Positions 52,701 to 61,579 of a stretch of DNA of 64,000 bases are shown here, one piece after another (the first letter of the stretch is position 1; every line of letters begins with the position of its first letter). Under the pieces are notes generated by a model that was not told where the DNA came from, did no database searches, and saw only the letters and a program-made list of their open reading frames with translations. This stretch comes from Hydrogenispora ethanolica. GTDB lineage: Bacteria; Bacillota; UBA4882; UBA8346. The position numbers were made by a program, and so were the translations under genes. Location: contig NZ_SLUN01000010.1 in the NCBI RefSeq assembly GCF_004340685.1, positions 1-64,000 on the forward strand, in the 5' to 3' direction.

Positions 52701-54176
52701 TTATTCGGAGAACCACCCGATGGGCTCCACTTTCAGATTGATATTGATCTGCTTGACCTCGGTATACTGCTCGTAACCGTAGGTCCCCAGCTCCCGGCCG
52801 ATGCCGCTCTGTTTGTAACCGCCCCAGGGGGCTTCGTTATAGGTGGGGTGATAGGCGTTGATCCAGGTGATGCCCGCCCGCAACTGTTTGATGACGCGCA
52901 GCGCCTTGGCCCCGTCGCCGGTGAAAACCGCGCCCGCCAGGCCGTAAATGGAGTTGTTGGCCATCCGGACCGCCTCGGCCTCATCCTTGAATTTCAGCAC
53001 CGCCAGCACCGGGCCGAAGATCTCTTCCTGGACGATCCGCATCTCCTCGCGGGCATCGACGAAAATGGTCGGGGCCATGAAATACCCCTTTTCCAGGCCG
53101 TTTTCGGCGATCCGGCCGCCGCCGCAGGCCAGCTTGGCCCCTTCGGCGATCCCGATCCCGATATAGTCCAGCACTTTCTGGAGATGGGCCTCGGAGACCA
53201 ACGGCCCCATCTCGCTCCCTTCATCCAGCCCCGGACCGACCCGGATCTTGTTGGCCCGTTCCACCAGCCGCGCGATGAAGCGGTCGTAAATCCCCTCCTC
53301 AACCAGCAACCGGGAGCCGGCCGAACAGACCTGGCCCTGGTTGCAGAAGATGCCGAATAACGCGTAATCGACGGCAGTCTCGAAATCGGCGTCGGCGAAG
53401 ACGATGTTGGGGGATTTACCGCCGAGTTCGAGGGAGATCTTTTTCAGATTGCCCACCGCCGCGCTCATGATGCTCCGGCCGGTCTTGGTCCCGCCGGTGA
53501 AGGCCACCTTATCCACGTCGTGGCTGGCGGCGATCGCCTGGCCGACCGTAGCCCCGGCGCCCAGCACCAGATTGGCGACGCCGGGCGGGAAGCCCACCTG
53601 CTCCAGGATCTCGAAGAGCCGGACCGCGTTCACCGGCGTCAGCTCCGAAGGCTTAAAGACCACCGTGTTGCCGGCGGCCAGCGCCGGCGCAAGTTTCCAG
53701 GCGGCCATCAGCAGCGGGTAATTCCAGGGGATGATCTGGCCGCAGACGCCGATCGGCTCGCGGACCGTCATCGCCTGCATCGGGTCGGCCACCTCGTAGG
53801 TCTGGCCCTGGGGCTTGGTGGCCAAACCGGCGTAATAACGGAAACAGGCACAGGCGTCATTCACGTCGAACTGCGACTCCCGCAACGGCTTGCCGTTGTC
53901 CAGGGTCTCATTCCGGGCGAACTCGGCCCCGGCCGCTTCCAAACGGTCCGCCACCGCCAACAGCATCCGGGCCCGTTCCGCCGCAGGGACCGTCCGCCAT
54001 AGAGAGGCGTCGAAAGCCGCCCGCGCCGCGGCGATCGCTTTTTGGGCATCCGCCGCGTCGCCTTCGGCGGCGACGGCAATCTTCTCGCCGTTGGCGGGAT
54101 TGACAATCGCCCGGGTCGCGCCGGACTGCGCGAGAACCCATTGGCCGTTGATATACATCTTCAAAATTTCGGACAT
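52701..54176 (-). CDS. Aldehyde dehydrogenase, probable 4-aminobutanal dehydrogenase
   Basis: A 491-residue NAD(P)-dependent aldehyde dehydrogenase of the betaine/aminobutyraldehyde group. Catalytic Cys284 (NQGQVCSAGS), general base Glu250 (SLELGGKSP), NAD loop FTGGTKTGRSIM and PWNYPLLMAAWKLAPALA are present. It heads the minus-strand operon, with GGAGGGAG before ATG 54176. With PatA it would yield 4-aminobutyrate from putrescine. Betaine aldehyde is an alternative substrate, but no choline genes are nearby. Confidence 0.9.
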   Translation of the reverse strand: MSEILKMYINGQWVLAQSGATRAIVNPANGEKIAVAAEGDAADAQKAIAAARAAFDASLWRTVPAAERARMLLAVADRLEAAGAEFARNETLDNGKPLRESQFDVNDACACFRYYAGLATKPQGQTYEVADPMQAMTVREPIGVCGQIIPWNYPLLMAAWKLAPALAAGNTVVFKPSELTPVNAVRLFEILEQVGFPPGVANLVLGAGATVGQAIAASHDVDKVAFTGGTKTGRSIMSAAVGNLKKISLELGGKSPNIVFADADFETAVDYALFGIFCNQGQVCSAGSRLLVEEGIYDRFIARLVERANKIRVGPGLDEGSEMGPLVSEAHLQKVLDYIGIGIAEGAKLACGGGRIAENGLEKGYFMAPTIFVDAREEMRIVQEEIFGPVLAVLKFKDEAEAVRMANNSIYGLAGAVFTGDGAKALRVIKQLRAGITWINAYHPTYNEAPWGGYKQSGIGRELGTYGYEQYTEVKQININLKVEPIGWFSE

Positions 54177-54572
54177 AATCTCCCTCCATTCCTAAAAATC
54201 CTATCGTACCGGCTTTCAGACTCACCATCGAAGACATTTCATTTCATTTGATAGTCATTTTAATGTTAGTATTTATTACACAATTGCTCAATCAAGTGAT
54301 ATAATTATAATATATTTCGAAGTTATATAACATAAACATTACATTAACGAATTGCCCTTATTATAGCATACCTTGTTGCAAATTGTACACAAACAGGAAC
54401 GACCAAACCTCTTGTGCAGAATGCACAATTGCAATGTCCCGAATGCACATTGACTTCAACCCGGATCTCAATTATTTTTAGATTTAAAAAGTCAATCGTC
54501 CGATTGCACAGAATGCGGACGATCGACTGCGCCGTTTCATCTGCTCAAAGCTAACATCACCAGGAGGATGTC
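54177..54572. promoter_or_regulatory. Divergent control region of the polyamine island
   Basis: This AT-rich 396-bp region separates the aldehyde dehydrogenase operon from aguA. It has a perfect inverted repeat TTGTGCA(gaa)TGCACAA at 54412-54428, half-site-like ATGCACATTG at 54443-54452, and a related TTGCACAGAATGC at 54504-54516 inside a CGTCCG/CGGACG inverted repeat. These look like operator sites for a common regulator, perhaps the PucR-type protein. No gene is present. Confidence 0.6.
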
Positions 54573-55682
54573 ATGACAACTCCCACGGATCTGAATTTCC
54601 GAATGCCGGCCGAATGGACCCGCCATGCCTGCACCTTTATGGAATGGCCCGTGAACCAAAGCATCTGGCCGGAGCATATCGAATTGGCCCGGCGGGCTTA
54701 TGCCGCGGCCGCCAAAGCCATCGCCGTCTTTGAGCCGGTTTTCATGCTGGCCAGGCCGGAGGAATTGGACCGGGCCGCGCAATACTGCGGCCCCACGGTC
54801 CGTCCCCTGGCCATCCCGCATGATGATTCATGGATGCGCGACAACGGTCCCACTTTCGTGGTCGACGACCGGAACCGCTTGGCCGGCATCAATTGGCGGT
54901 TTAACGCCTGGGGCGGCAAGACCGGGGCGTGGGATGACGATGACCGGGTCGCGCCCACCCTCCTGCAACGGTTGGGAATTCCTTGTTTCAACGCCCCCAT
55001 GGTCCTGGAGGGGGGTTCCATCCATGTGGACGGCGAGGGGACTTTATTGGTCACCGCGGAGTGCCTGCTGAACCGGAACCGCAACCCCCATCTGACCAAG
55101 GCGGAGATCGCGGCGCTGTTGGGCAAGTATCTCAACATCCAGAAAGTGATCTGGCTGAAACGGGGCCTGGCCGGGGACGAAACCGACGGCCACGTGGACA
55201 ACGTCGCCTGTTTCGCCCGGCCCGGCGCCGTGCTGATCCAGTCGTGCGACGATCCGGCCGATCCCAATTTCGCGATTTACCGGGAAAACCGGCGCATTCT
55301 GGCGGCCGAGACGGATGCGCGGGGCCGCAACCTGACGGTGATCCCCATCGGACAACCGCCGCCAACCTACTCTCAGTCCAAACGGCTGCCGATGAGTTAT
55401 ATCAATTTCTACCTGGTCAACGGCGGACTGATCTTCCCGGTCTTCGGCGGTCCTTGCCGGGAAAGCGACGAGCAAGCCCGGTTGACGCTGGAACAGGCTT
55501 TCCCCGGCAGGAAGGTCGTGGGCGTCGACGGAATGACGATCATCAAAGGCGGGGGCAATATTCACTGCATTACGCAGCAGATGCCGGTCTCCGCCGACCA
55601 TCCGGTCATGGAGGAGGGGTTTTGGGATGCGCGAGGTACGAGTGGCCGCGGTGCAGATGAGTTGCAGCTGGTCTACGGCTGA
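54573..55682 (+). CDS. aguA: Agmatine deiminase
   Basis: A 369-residue guanidino-modifying enzyme converting agmatine to N-carbamoylputrescine and ammonia. Motifs: MPAEWTRHACTFMEWPVNQS, HDDSWMRDNGPTFVVD, VLEGGSIHVDGEGTLLVT, DETDGHVDNVACF and the catalytic Cys332 in GGGNIHCITQQ. Start ATG 54573 follows AGGAGG. The last 18 codons overlap aguB by 56 bases, so the C-terminal tail (after HPVMEEGFWD) is not conserved family sequence. First gene of a plus-strand pair. Confidence 0.94.
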   Translation: MTTPTDLNFRMPAEWTRHACTFMEWPVNQSIWPEHIELARRAYAAAAKAIAVFEPVFMLARPEELDRAAQYCGPTVRPLAIPHDDSWMRDNGPTFVVDDRNRLAGINWRFNAWGGKTGAWDDDDRVAPTLLQRLGIPCFNAPMVLEGGSIHVDGEGTLLVTAECLLNRNRNPHLTKAEIAALLGKYLNIQKVIWLKRGLAGDETDGHVDNVACFARPGAVLIQSCDDPADPNFAIYRENRRILAAETDARGRNLTVIPIGQPPPTYSQSKRLPMSYINFYLVNGGLIFPVFGGPCRESDEQARLTLEQAFPGRKVVGVDGMTIIKGGGNIHCITQQMPVSADHPVMEEGFWDARGTSGRGADELQLVYG

Positions 55683-56502
55683 GAATATCGCCAAGGCGGA
55701 ACGGTGGGTGCGCGCGGCTCACGCCGCCGGAGCGCAGATTGTGCTGTTGCAGGAGCTTTTCGAGACGCCGTATTTTTGCCAAAAGGAACTGCCGGCCTTC
55801 TTCAAGCTTGCCGCGGAGCTGGAGGAGGATGAAGCGGTGCGGCATTTTCAAGCCGTGGCCCGGGAACTCGGGGTAGTTCTGCCGGTCAGCTTTTTTGAAC
55901 GCCGCAATCAAGCGCGTTATAATTCGGTGGCGGTGATCGACGCCGACGGCACCGTATTGGGAGTGTACCGCAAGACGCATATTCCCGACGGTCCGGGCTA
56001 TGAGGAGAAATACTATTTTAATCCGGGCGATACCGGTTTCAAGGTCTGGCCGACCCGTTACGCCCGGATCGGGGTGGGGATCTGCTGGGATCAGTGGTTC
56101 CCGGAAGCGGCCCGCTCCATGGCGCTGCTCGGAGCGGAACTGCTCTTTTATCCGACCGCCATCGGCTCGGAGCCCGGCGACGCGGCCATCGACTCTCAGC
56201 CGCACTGGCAACGGACCATGCAGGGGCATGCCGCGGCCAACATCATGCCGCTGGTGGCCGCCAACCGGGTCGGCACGGAGCGGATTGACGGCTCGGAGCT
56301 GACCTTCTACGGTTCTTCGTTCATCGCCGGACCTACCGGGGAGATCGTAGCCGCCGCCGACCGGACCGCGGAGAGCTTCGTCAGCGCCTCCTTCGACCTG
56401 GACGCCATCGCCGCCTACCGGCACTACTGGGGCGTCTTCCGCGACCGGCGGCCGCACCAGTATGGGATCCTCCTGACCAGCGACGGCGGGCCGGCTAGAT
56501 AA
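55627..56502 (+). CDS. aguB: N-carbamoylputrescine amidohydrolase
   Basis: A 291-residue nitrilase-superfamily enzyme releasing putrescine, CO2 and ammonia. Catalytic triad Glu43 (LQELFETPYF), Lys116 (YRKTHIPDGPG) and Cys153 (GICWDQWFPEAARS). The length and GYEEKYYFNPGDTGF match AguB. Start ATG 55627 has GGAGGAGGGG inside the 3' end of aguA, indicating coupled translation. Its product feeds the PatA route encoded divergently. Confidence 0.94.
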   Translation: MREVRVAAVQMSCSWSTAENIAKAERWVRAAHAAGAQIVLLQELFETPYFCQKELPAFFKLAAELEEDEAVRHFQAVARELGVVLPVSFFERRNQARYNSVAVIDADGTVLGVYRKTHIPDGPGYEEKYYFNPGDTGFKVWPTRYARIGVGICWDQWFPEAARSMALLGAELLFYPTAIGSEPGDAAIDSQPHWQRTMQGHAAANIMPLVAANRVGTERIDGSELTFYGSSFIAGPTGEIVAAADRTAESFVSASFDLDAIAAYRHYWGVFRDRRPHQYGILLTSDGGPAR

Positions 56503-56538
56503 CCGCCGGCCCGCTAAACCGGAAAACTCGAATCATCA

Positions 56539-58011
56539 TTAGGAAAGGGTCGCTCCACCCGCGGCCGCGTTTCCGGCCGTCTGCCGCGCGGCGGAGTCCG
56601 CTTTCCGGTCGGAAACCAGTCCGGAGAGCTCTTCGATCGCCTCCATCAGCTTTTGCGCCTGGGCATTTAATTTCTCGGCCGCGGCGGAGTTCTCTGCGGC
56701 GGCCACGGCGCTTTGCTGGGTCACCACCTCCATCTGGGCGATGGCCTTATGGACCTGTTCGATGCCGAGGGTCTGCTCCTGGCTGGCCGTCTCGATCTCG
56801 GCCATCAGTTCGTCGAGCTTCTTCACCTGGATATCGATCTCCCGCAACATCTCTTGGACCATGGCCGTATCGGTCATGCCCCGGTTGGTCAGCTCGATGT
56901 TGCTCTCCACCATGATCGCGCTCTCCCGGGCAGCCTCCGCGCTGCGCTGCGCCAGGCTGCGCACCTCTTCGGCCACCACCGCGAAGCCCAACCCGGACTC
57001 CCCGGCCCGCGCCGCCTCGACCGCGGCATTCAAGGCCAGGATGTTGGTTTGAAAGGCGATATCGTCGATCATCTTGATGATCTTATTAATCTGGGCGCTG
57101 GAGCGCTTGATCTCGTTCATCGAATCCGCCAGTTGCCGCATCCGGTCGTTGCTGCGGTCCGAAAAATCTTTCACCTGCTTGGAGAGGGAAGCGGCCAGTT
57201 TCGTATTCTCGCTGGTCTGGCGGATCATCGCCGCCGACTGTTCCAGCGTGGCCGAGGTCTGCTCAATCGCGGCCGCCTGCTCGCTGCTGCCGCTGGACAA
57301 TTGTTCACTGCCGGAAGTCAATTCGTCCGAGGCCGCGACCGCCTGTCCGGCGATGCCCCGCAGCCCGGCGATGACCGACCGGACCGGGCGAACCACCGAA
57401 CGGTTGAAATACAGCGAAATCCCCATGCCGATCAGGATCAGCAAGAGCGAAAAGGCGCCGGCCAGAAAATTGATCGCCTTTACCTTGCGGTTGACCTCCG
57501 CCACGCGGATGCCCACAAACCACATTCCCACCACTTTGCCCCGGGCGTCTTTCAACGGAAGGTATTGGGTGCGGCATTCCGTTCCGGCCACCACCGCCCG
57601 GCCCCGGAAGAGTTTCCCCCGCTTTAGCACTGCCTCCACCACCTCGGGGGAGGCCTGGGTCCCCACCGCCCGGGTGCCGTCGGACTGCTTGACGGTGGTG
57701 GCGACCCGCGTGTCTTCCAGAAAGATCGTGGCCAGCGAGCCGGTCTGAGCCTGGATCTGGTCCACCAGCCGGTGATTGCCGTTGATCAGCGCCGCGCCCT
57801 TGTAAAGTTTGCCGTCGATCTTCGCCCAGTCCCCCGGGTATTGCGCGGCGATCAGCGCGTACCCCAGCCGGTTGTCGGCATCCAGTTTCTCCACCACCAG
57901 GCCGTCAACCATCCGCGTCACCTGCAGGTGGGTCAAGAAATAAAAAAGACCGCCCAAAATGACGAAGCCAATCAGAAAATGACTGGCGTTCAAATGGATC
58001 CTCTTTCTCAT
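56539..58011 (-). CDS. Methyl-accepting chemotaxis protein
   Basis: A 490-residue chemoreceptor. Two membrane helices (residues about 12-31 and 182-204) flank a single-Cache-like periplasmic domain ([36 protein letters not shown]). Only a short HAMP-like segment follows before the signalling domain, whose tip is [20 protein letters not shown] and [20 protein letters not shown]. No C-terminal CheR-binding pentapeptide. Start ATG 58011 with GTGGGG; a TTG six bases earlier is less likely. It could steer cells to polyamine or related ligands given its neighbour aguB. Confidence 0.93.
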   Translation of the reverse strand: MRKRIHLNASHFLIGFVILGGLFYFLTHLQVTRMVDGLVVEKLDADNRLGYALIAAQYPGDWAKIDGKLYKGAALINGNHRLVDQIQAQTGSLATIFLEDTRVATTVKQSDGTRAVGTQASPEVVEAVLKRGKLFRGRAVVAGTECRTQYLPLKDARGKVVGMWFVGIRVAEVNRKVKAINFLAGAFSLLLILIGMGISLYFNRSVVRPVRSVIAGLRGIAGQAVAASDELTSGSEQLSSGSSEQAAAIEQTSATLEQSAAMIRQTSENTKLAASLSKQVKDFSDRSNDRMRQLADSMNEIKRSSAQINKIIKMIDDIAFQTNILALNAAVEAARAGESGLGFAVVAEEVRSLAQRSAEAARESAIMVESNIELTNRGMTDTAMVQEMLREIDIQVKKLDELMAEIETASQEQTLGIEQVHKAIAQMEVVTQQSAVAAAENSAAAEKLNAQAQKLMEAIEELSGLVSDRKADSAARQTAGNAAAGGATLS

Positions 58012-58174
58012 CAGCAATTCCCCACTTTAACCCGATAATCTACTGTTCTTAATATCGGACGATTCCAACAATATTTTGATATTAAGATATCAAAATCTTC
58101 GGAAAGACTGCTTCCCGCGGTCGGGTATTCCGCCCAGGAAATCCCCGCTTTCTCAAAGCGGCTCCGGCAGGCAT

Positions 58175-58211
58175 GAAAAAAGAGCCCCGGTACTTAATTA
58201 CCGGCGGGCTC
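58175..58211 (-). terminator. Terminator whose loop contains the HD-GYP stop codon
   Basis: On the minus strand GAGCCCGCCGGT pairs with ACCGGGGCTC around AATTAAGT and runs into TTTTTTC. The TAA stop of the HD-GYP gene (58194-58196) is in the loop, and its last codons form the 5' arm. Confidence 0.85.
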
Positions 58212-59324
58212 CCCATCGCCGAACAACTGGCGGACCCTCGCGATCTCCTCGGCATGTTGGAAGAAGAGGTCCACCAGCCTCGGATCGAACTTCTTGCCGC
58301 GCTGCTCCCGGAGGTAGGCCAGGATTTGCGCCTGGGGCCAGGCGGCCTTGTAAGACCGCTTCATGCCCAACGCGTCGTAGACGTCGGCCAAGGCGGTGAT
58401 CCGGCTGTAGATGCTGATCGCTTCTCCCTTCAGGCCGCTGGGATAACCGGTCCCGTCGTAGTTTTCGTGATGCTCCTTGGCGATGGTCGCCGCCATTTGG
58501 AGCAGCGGCCGTTTGGAGCGTTTCAGGATTTCGTAGCCCAGCCGGGAGTGGCGCTTCATCGTCTCGTATTCGGCGGCCGTCAGCGGCCCGGTTTTTTTGA
58601 GAATGGAGTCATGGATCGCCAGTTTCCCGAGATCGTGCATGGAGGCGGCCAGCCGCAACAACGCCGCTTCCCGCTCGGCCAGGCCGAGGTGGCGGGCCAG
58701 GATTCCGGCGATTTCTCCAACCCGTTTGACGTGGTGCCCGGTCTCCACCGAGCGGGATTCGGCGATCTCGCCCAGGGCGTAGATCAGTTCGCTCTGGGTG
58801 GCTTCGATCTCCTGATTCAGATCGTGGATGGTCGCGATGTCGCGATAGGAGCGGAGCGCGTTGATCAGGGCCGTCCGCAGGCTGCGCGATGTCAATTCGG
58901 TCTTTTCCTTGTAGTCGTTGATATCATACTCCACGGTCACGCTCTCCTCGGGCGCTTCGCCGGGATGGCCGGTGCGGACGATGATGCGGACCATGGTGTT
59001 TTTCAACTCCTCCCGGATGTGGCGGACCAGCGCCAGACCGGAATCATCCTCCTCCATCACCACATCCAGCAGAATTACGGCGATCTCCGGGTGGGCGCGC
59101 AGGACCTCCTTGGCCTCGGCGGCCGAGAAGGCGCTCAGAAACTCCATCCCCTTGGAGTCAAAGGTCAGCCGTTTCAACGCCATCCTGGTCACATCGTGTA
59201 CATCCCGCTCATCGTCGACGATCAGCAGTTTCCAACTGCCCTCGGTCGGAGCGGGCCCGGGTTCGGTCTGCCAGGAATGGCCGGCATCATCTTCGGCAAA
59301 GAGAAATTCATCCAATTCCGCCAT
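58194..59324 (-). CDS. Response regulator with HD-GYP domain
   Basis: A 376-residue two-domain protein. After a 30-residue N-terminal stretch comes a REC domain (KLLIVDDERDVHD; phosphoacceptor Asp87 in VILLDVVMEEDD), a linker, and an HD-GYP domain with His230-Asp231 (SMHDLGK), HH at 285-286 and DGTGYP at 290-295. HD-GYP proteins usually hydrolyse cyclic di-GMP; intact motifs suggest an active enzyme. Start ATG 59324 follows AAGGAGGG. The PocR-type kinase gene is directly upstream on the same strand and is its likely partner. Confidence 0.92.
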   Translation of the reverse strand: MAELDEFLFAEDDAGHSWQTEPGPAPTEGSWKLLIVDDERDVHDVTRMALKRLTFDSKGMEFLSAFSAAEAKEVLRAHPEIAVILLDVVMEEDDSGLALVRHIREELKNTMVRIIVRTGHPGEAPEESVTVEYDINDYKEKTELTSRSLRTALINALRSYRDIATIHDLNQEIEATQSELIYALGEIAESRSVETGHHVKRVGEIAGILARHLGLAEREAALLRLAASMHDLGKLAIHDSILKKTGPLTAAEYETMKRHSRLGYEILKRSKRPLLQMAATIAKEHHENYDGTGYPSGLKGEAISIYSRITALADVYDALGMKRSYKAAWPQAQILAYLREQRGKKFDPRLVDLFFQHAEEIARVRQLFGDGEPAGN

Positions 59325-59336
59325 GACATTCCCTCC

Positions 59337-59471
59337 TTAGAAGCGTTGTGATAAACCCTGTCCGAAGGCCAGGGTGAACACAAAAGCTCAGAAAAGCAAG
59401 TGATAAAGTCGTTTTTTAGTCCATTGAAAGGATGATTCCCGAATTTGAGGACTTTATCACATGGCTTTTAG
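59337..59471. repeat. MITE-like palindromic repeat, copy B
   Basis: Aligns along its length with 4855-4976: left TAGAAGCGTTGTGATAAAC, centre CGAATTTGAGGACTTTATCA, right ATGGCTTTTAG. Arms keep pairing although bases differ from copy A (CCCTG/CAGGG versus CCTCG/CGAGG). It fills the gap between two genes: the kinase TAA stop (59470-59468) is inside the right end and the HD-GYP ribosome binding site touches the left end. Confidence 0.78.
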
Positions 59472-61045
59472 AACGGCAAAGTGATATGGAACGTTGCTCC
59501 CCGGCCGGGCTGGCTAGCGCACTGAATCGTCCCGCCGAACCGCTGGGTGACGATATTGTAGACCACGAACAGGCCCAGGCCGGTCCCGCCGGTCCCCCGC
59601 CTGGTGGTGAAGAAAGGATCGAAGATCCGGCCGATGACCGCCTCGTCGATCCCCCGGCCGTCGTCGCTGTAGACCATTTGAATCCCGGCCGCCTCCCGGC
59701 TGACGGCGATGCGGATCCGGCCCGCCTCGTCGGGTCCGTAGGCATGGTTCAGCGAGTTCATCACCAGGTTGGTGACGATCTGCGCGAAAGCGCCGGGATA
59801 ACCGTCGATCTCCAGCCCGTCGTCGCACTCCACCGTGATGGCGTGCCGGGTCTTTTTGAGCCGCGGATTCATGCTCAGCAGAATCTCGCCCAGATAGCGC
59901 CGGACTTGAAAGACGCGCCGGGTCTCGCTGGACTGGTCGACCGACACCTGTTTGAAGCTTTGGATCAGGCCGCTGGCGCGGCGGAAGTTTTTGAGGATGA
60001 TGTCCGAAGCCTCGTCCAAATCTTCCAGGTACTCCACCAAATCGCGGCGGCGTGGCGCGCCGTTCCGGCAGAGATCCAAAAAGCGTTCGGTGACCTGCTT
60101 CAGGTGCGAGGCGGCGGTGACGCCCACTCCCACCGGAGTATTGATCTCATGGGCGACGCCGGCCACCAGGCCGCCCAGGGCCGCCAGCTTTTCGGACTGG
60201 ATCAAGTGGCTTTGCATGGCTTTCAGCCATTCGATGGCCTCGGTCAGCTCCTGTTCCGCCTTTTGCCGCTCCTCCACCTCGATCAAAAGCTGCTCATTGG
60301 TGTGAATCAGTTCCTCATTCATGGCGGTGACCTCTTCGTTCATGGCCACCAGCTCCTCATTGGCGCAGGAGAGTTCCTGGGTCCGGGCATCGACTTTCAG
60401 CTCCAGTTCGTCGCGGGCCTGGCGCAAGGCGGCCTCGGCGGCGCGGCGCCGCTCGATCTCCCGCTCTTTCCGGAGGTTCTCCGTGGCCAGCCTGGACAGG
60501 TGTTGGGCGTTTAAGAAAAGGAACTGGCAGATGCTGCGAAACTGCTCCTCCGGCATCCGGGTGACCTCGCCGAGGGCCTGGCGCACCTTCTCCTGAGCCA
60601 CCCCGAGGCTTTTGGCATATTGGAGGACCCGCTCCTCCTCGCCGGACCCGGTGAAGACCTGGCCGATCAGCCAGTTGCCGACATGTTTGCCGTCCACGTA
60701 CAGGCTGGCGCCGCCGTCCCACAGCCCGCCGCTGAGACAGGGGCTCATATTCGGGCCGTAGGGATTGGAATGGCCGATCACCGCGTCCGAATGGATGCAG
60801 TTGGCGAGGCCCTCGGGCGTGCTGCGGATCAGTTTGCAGAGCCGGCAAAAATTGCTCGGCCGGGTCAGCGGTTTGCCGGCGGCGTCGGTGATGATCGAAG
60901 CCACCCCGGTGGCCTTGGAGAAGGTATCCTGAATCTTCTGGATCTGCCGCAGGTCAAAAAGATTGCCAAAACCGGGATGGCCCTTCCGCCGCCGCGGTTC
61001 GGCCTTCCCTTCCAACCGCCCTGGCGCATCCGACTCCCGCTTCAT
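59468..61045 (-). CDS. Histidine kinase with PocR sensory domain
   Basis: A 525-residue cytoplasmic kinase without membrane helices. Residues 25-190 form a PocR domain with a cysteine cluster (NFCRLCKLIRSTPEGLANC and NMSPCLSGGLWDGGASLYVD). A coiled coil (200-275; VAMNEEVTAMNEELIHTNEQ) leads to the HisKA box GLVAGVAHEINTPVG and the HATPase (NLVMNSLNHAYG, DDGRGID, GTGGTGLGLFV). Start ATG 61045 with GGAGGGG; a TTG precedes it. PocR domains sense small metabolites such as diols, possibly through a cysteine-bound metal. Partner of the downstream HD-GYP regulator. Confidence 0.9.
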   Translation of the reverse strand: MKRESDAPGRLEGKAEPRRRKGHPGFGNLFDLRQIQKIQDTFSKATGVASIITDAAGKPLTRPSNFCRLCKLIRSTPEGLANCIHSDAVIGHSNPYGPNMSPCLSGGLWDGGASLYVDGKHVGNWLIGQVFTGSGEEERVLQYAKSLGVAQEKVRQALGEVTRMPEEQFRSICQFLFLNAQHLSRLATENLRKEREIERRRAAEAALRQARDELELKVDARTQELSCANEELVAMNEEVTAMNEELIHTNEQLLIEVEERQKAEQELTEAIEWLKAMQSHLIQSEKLAALGGLVAGVAHEINTPVGVGVTAASHLKQVTERFLDLCRNGAPRRRDLVEYLEDLDEASDIILKNFRRASGLIQSFKQVSVDQSSETRRVFQVRRYLGEILLSMNPRLKKTRHAITVECDDGLEIDGYPGAFAQIVTNLVMNSLNHAYGPDEAGRIRIAVSREAAGIQMVYSDDGRGIDEAVIGRIFDPFFTTRRGTGGTGLGLFVVYNIVTQRFGGTIQCASQPGRGATFHITLPF

Positions 61046-61217
61046 CAAAGACCCCTCCCGAGCCTTGAGTCTCCAATCACCGGAATCGCCCGGATTCCGG
61101 CGTCCATTTCCAAAATATTATGAATCTTATGTTTTATATTTCGGCATTTATTGGAAGAGGGATGACCTTTTTTTGAACTTTTTGTAAAAAAATTTAGCTT
61201 ATTAGCAGGGCGAGCTC

Positions 61218-61385
61218 CGCCCGTTCCCTGGCCTTCGGGAAGCTTTCCCAAAGCCCCGGAAGACCGTCCGAAGGCTTCGGAGACCCGGACCGCGCCTTGA
61301 GAAGATCGTCCGCGGGCAAGGGAAGACCTTCCGAGGATCCGGGACGGCCGTCCCGAAGCTTCGGAAGACCGGACTATTCATCTTC
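61218..61385. repeat. 21-bp-phased palindromic array
   Basis: Eight units start at 61218, 61239, 61260, 61281, 61302, 61323, 61344 and 61365 with no indel. Typical start is AAGACCGTCCGAAG; several contain palindromes such as CCGAAGCTTCGG (61353-61364). It lies downstream of the minus-strand pdxT gene and its terminator. Confidence 0.85.
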
Positions 61386-61523
61386 CCGGCCCGCCGGCCG
61401 CTTCGCTCCTTCCGTCCGGCCTTTTTCCGGATCGTCCCGGGATTTCTCCCGGCTTTCCACGGCCACACGGCTCGCTGGCCGTTCGCCAGCCGCTCCCGCC
61501 CCACGCTCCGGCGCGACAAAAAA

Positions 61524-61554
61524 GACGGCCGGAACCTCTGGGGCTCCGGCCGTC
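61524..61554 (-). terminator. Terminator of pdxST
   Basis: GACGGCCGGA (61524-61533) pairs with TCCGGCCGTC (61545-61554); on the minus strand the stem is followed by TTTTTTG. It begins 25 bp after the pdxT stop. Confidence 0.9.
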
Positions 61555-61579
61555 CGTTTCACCTATCAAACAATGGATG

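Larger units (their letters stand above)
61046..61579. other. Intergenic region with phased array and pdxT terminator
   Basis: No gene is supported. 61046-61200 is AT-rich and probably holds the kinase promoter. 61218-61385 is a phased array; 61386-61520 is GC-rich, possibly a decayed extension of it; 61524-61554 is the pdxT terminator. Minus-strand ORFs across the array (61202-61519) are its heptapeptide translation. Confidence 0.7.

Noticed and set aside
61202-61519. 105-codon arginine-rich minus-strand ORF
   Set aside because: It covers the array and its flank, begins just beyond the pdxT terminator and has no ribosome binding site.
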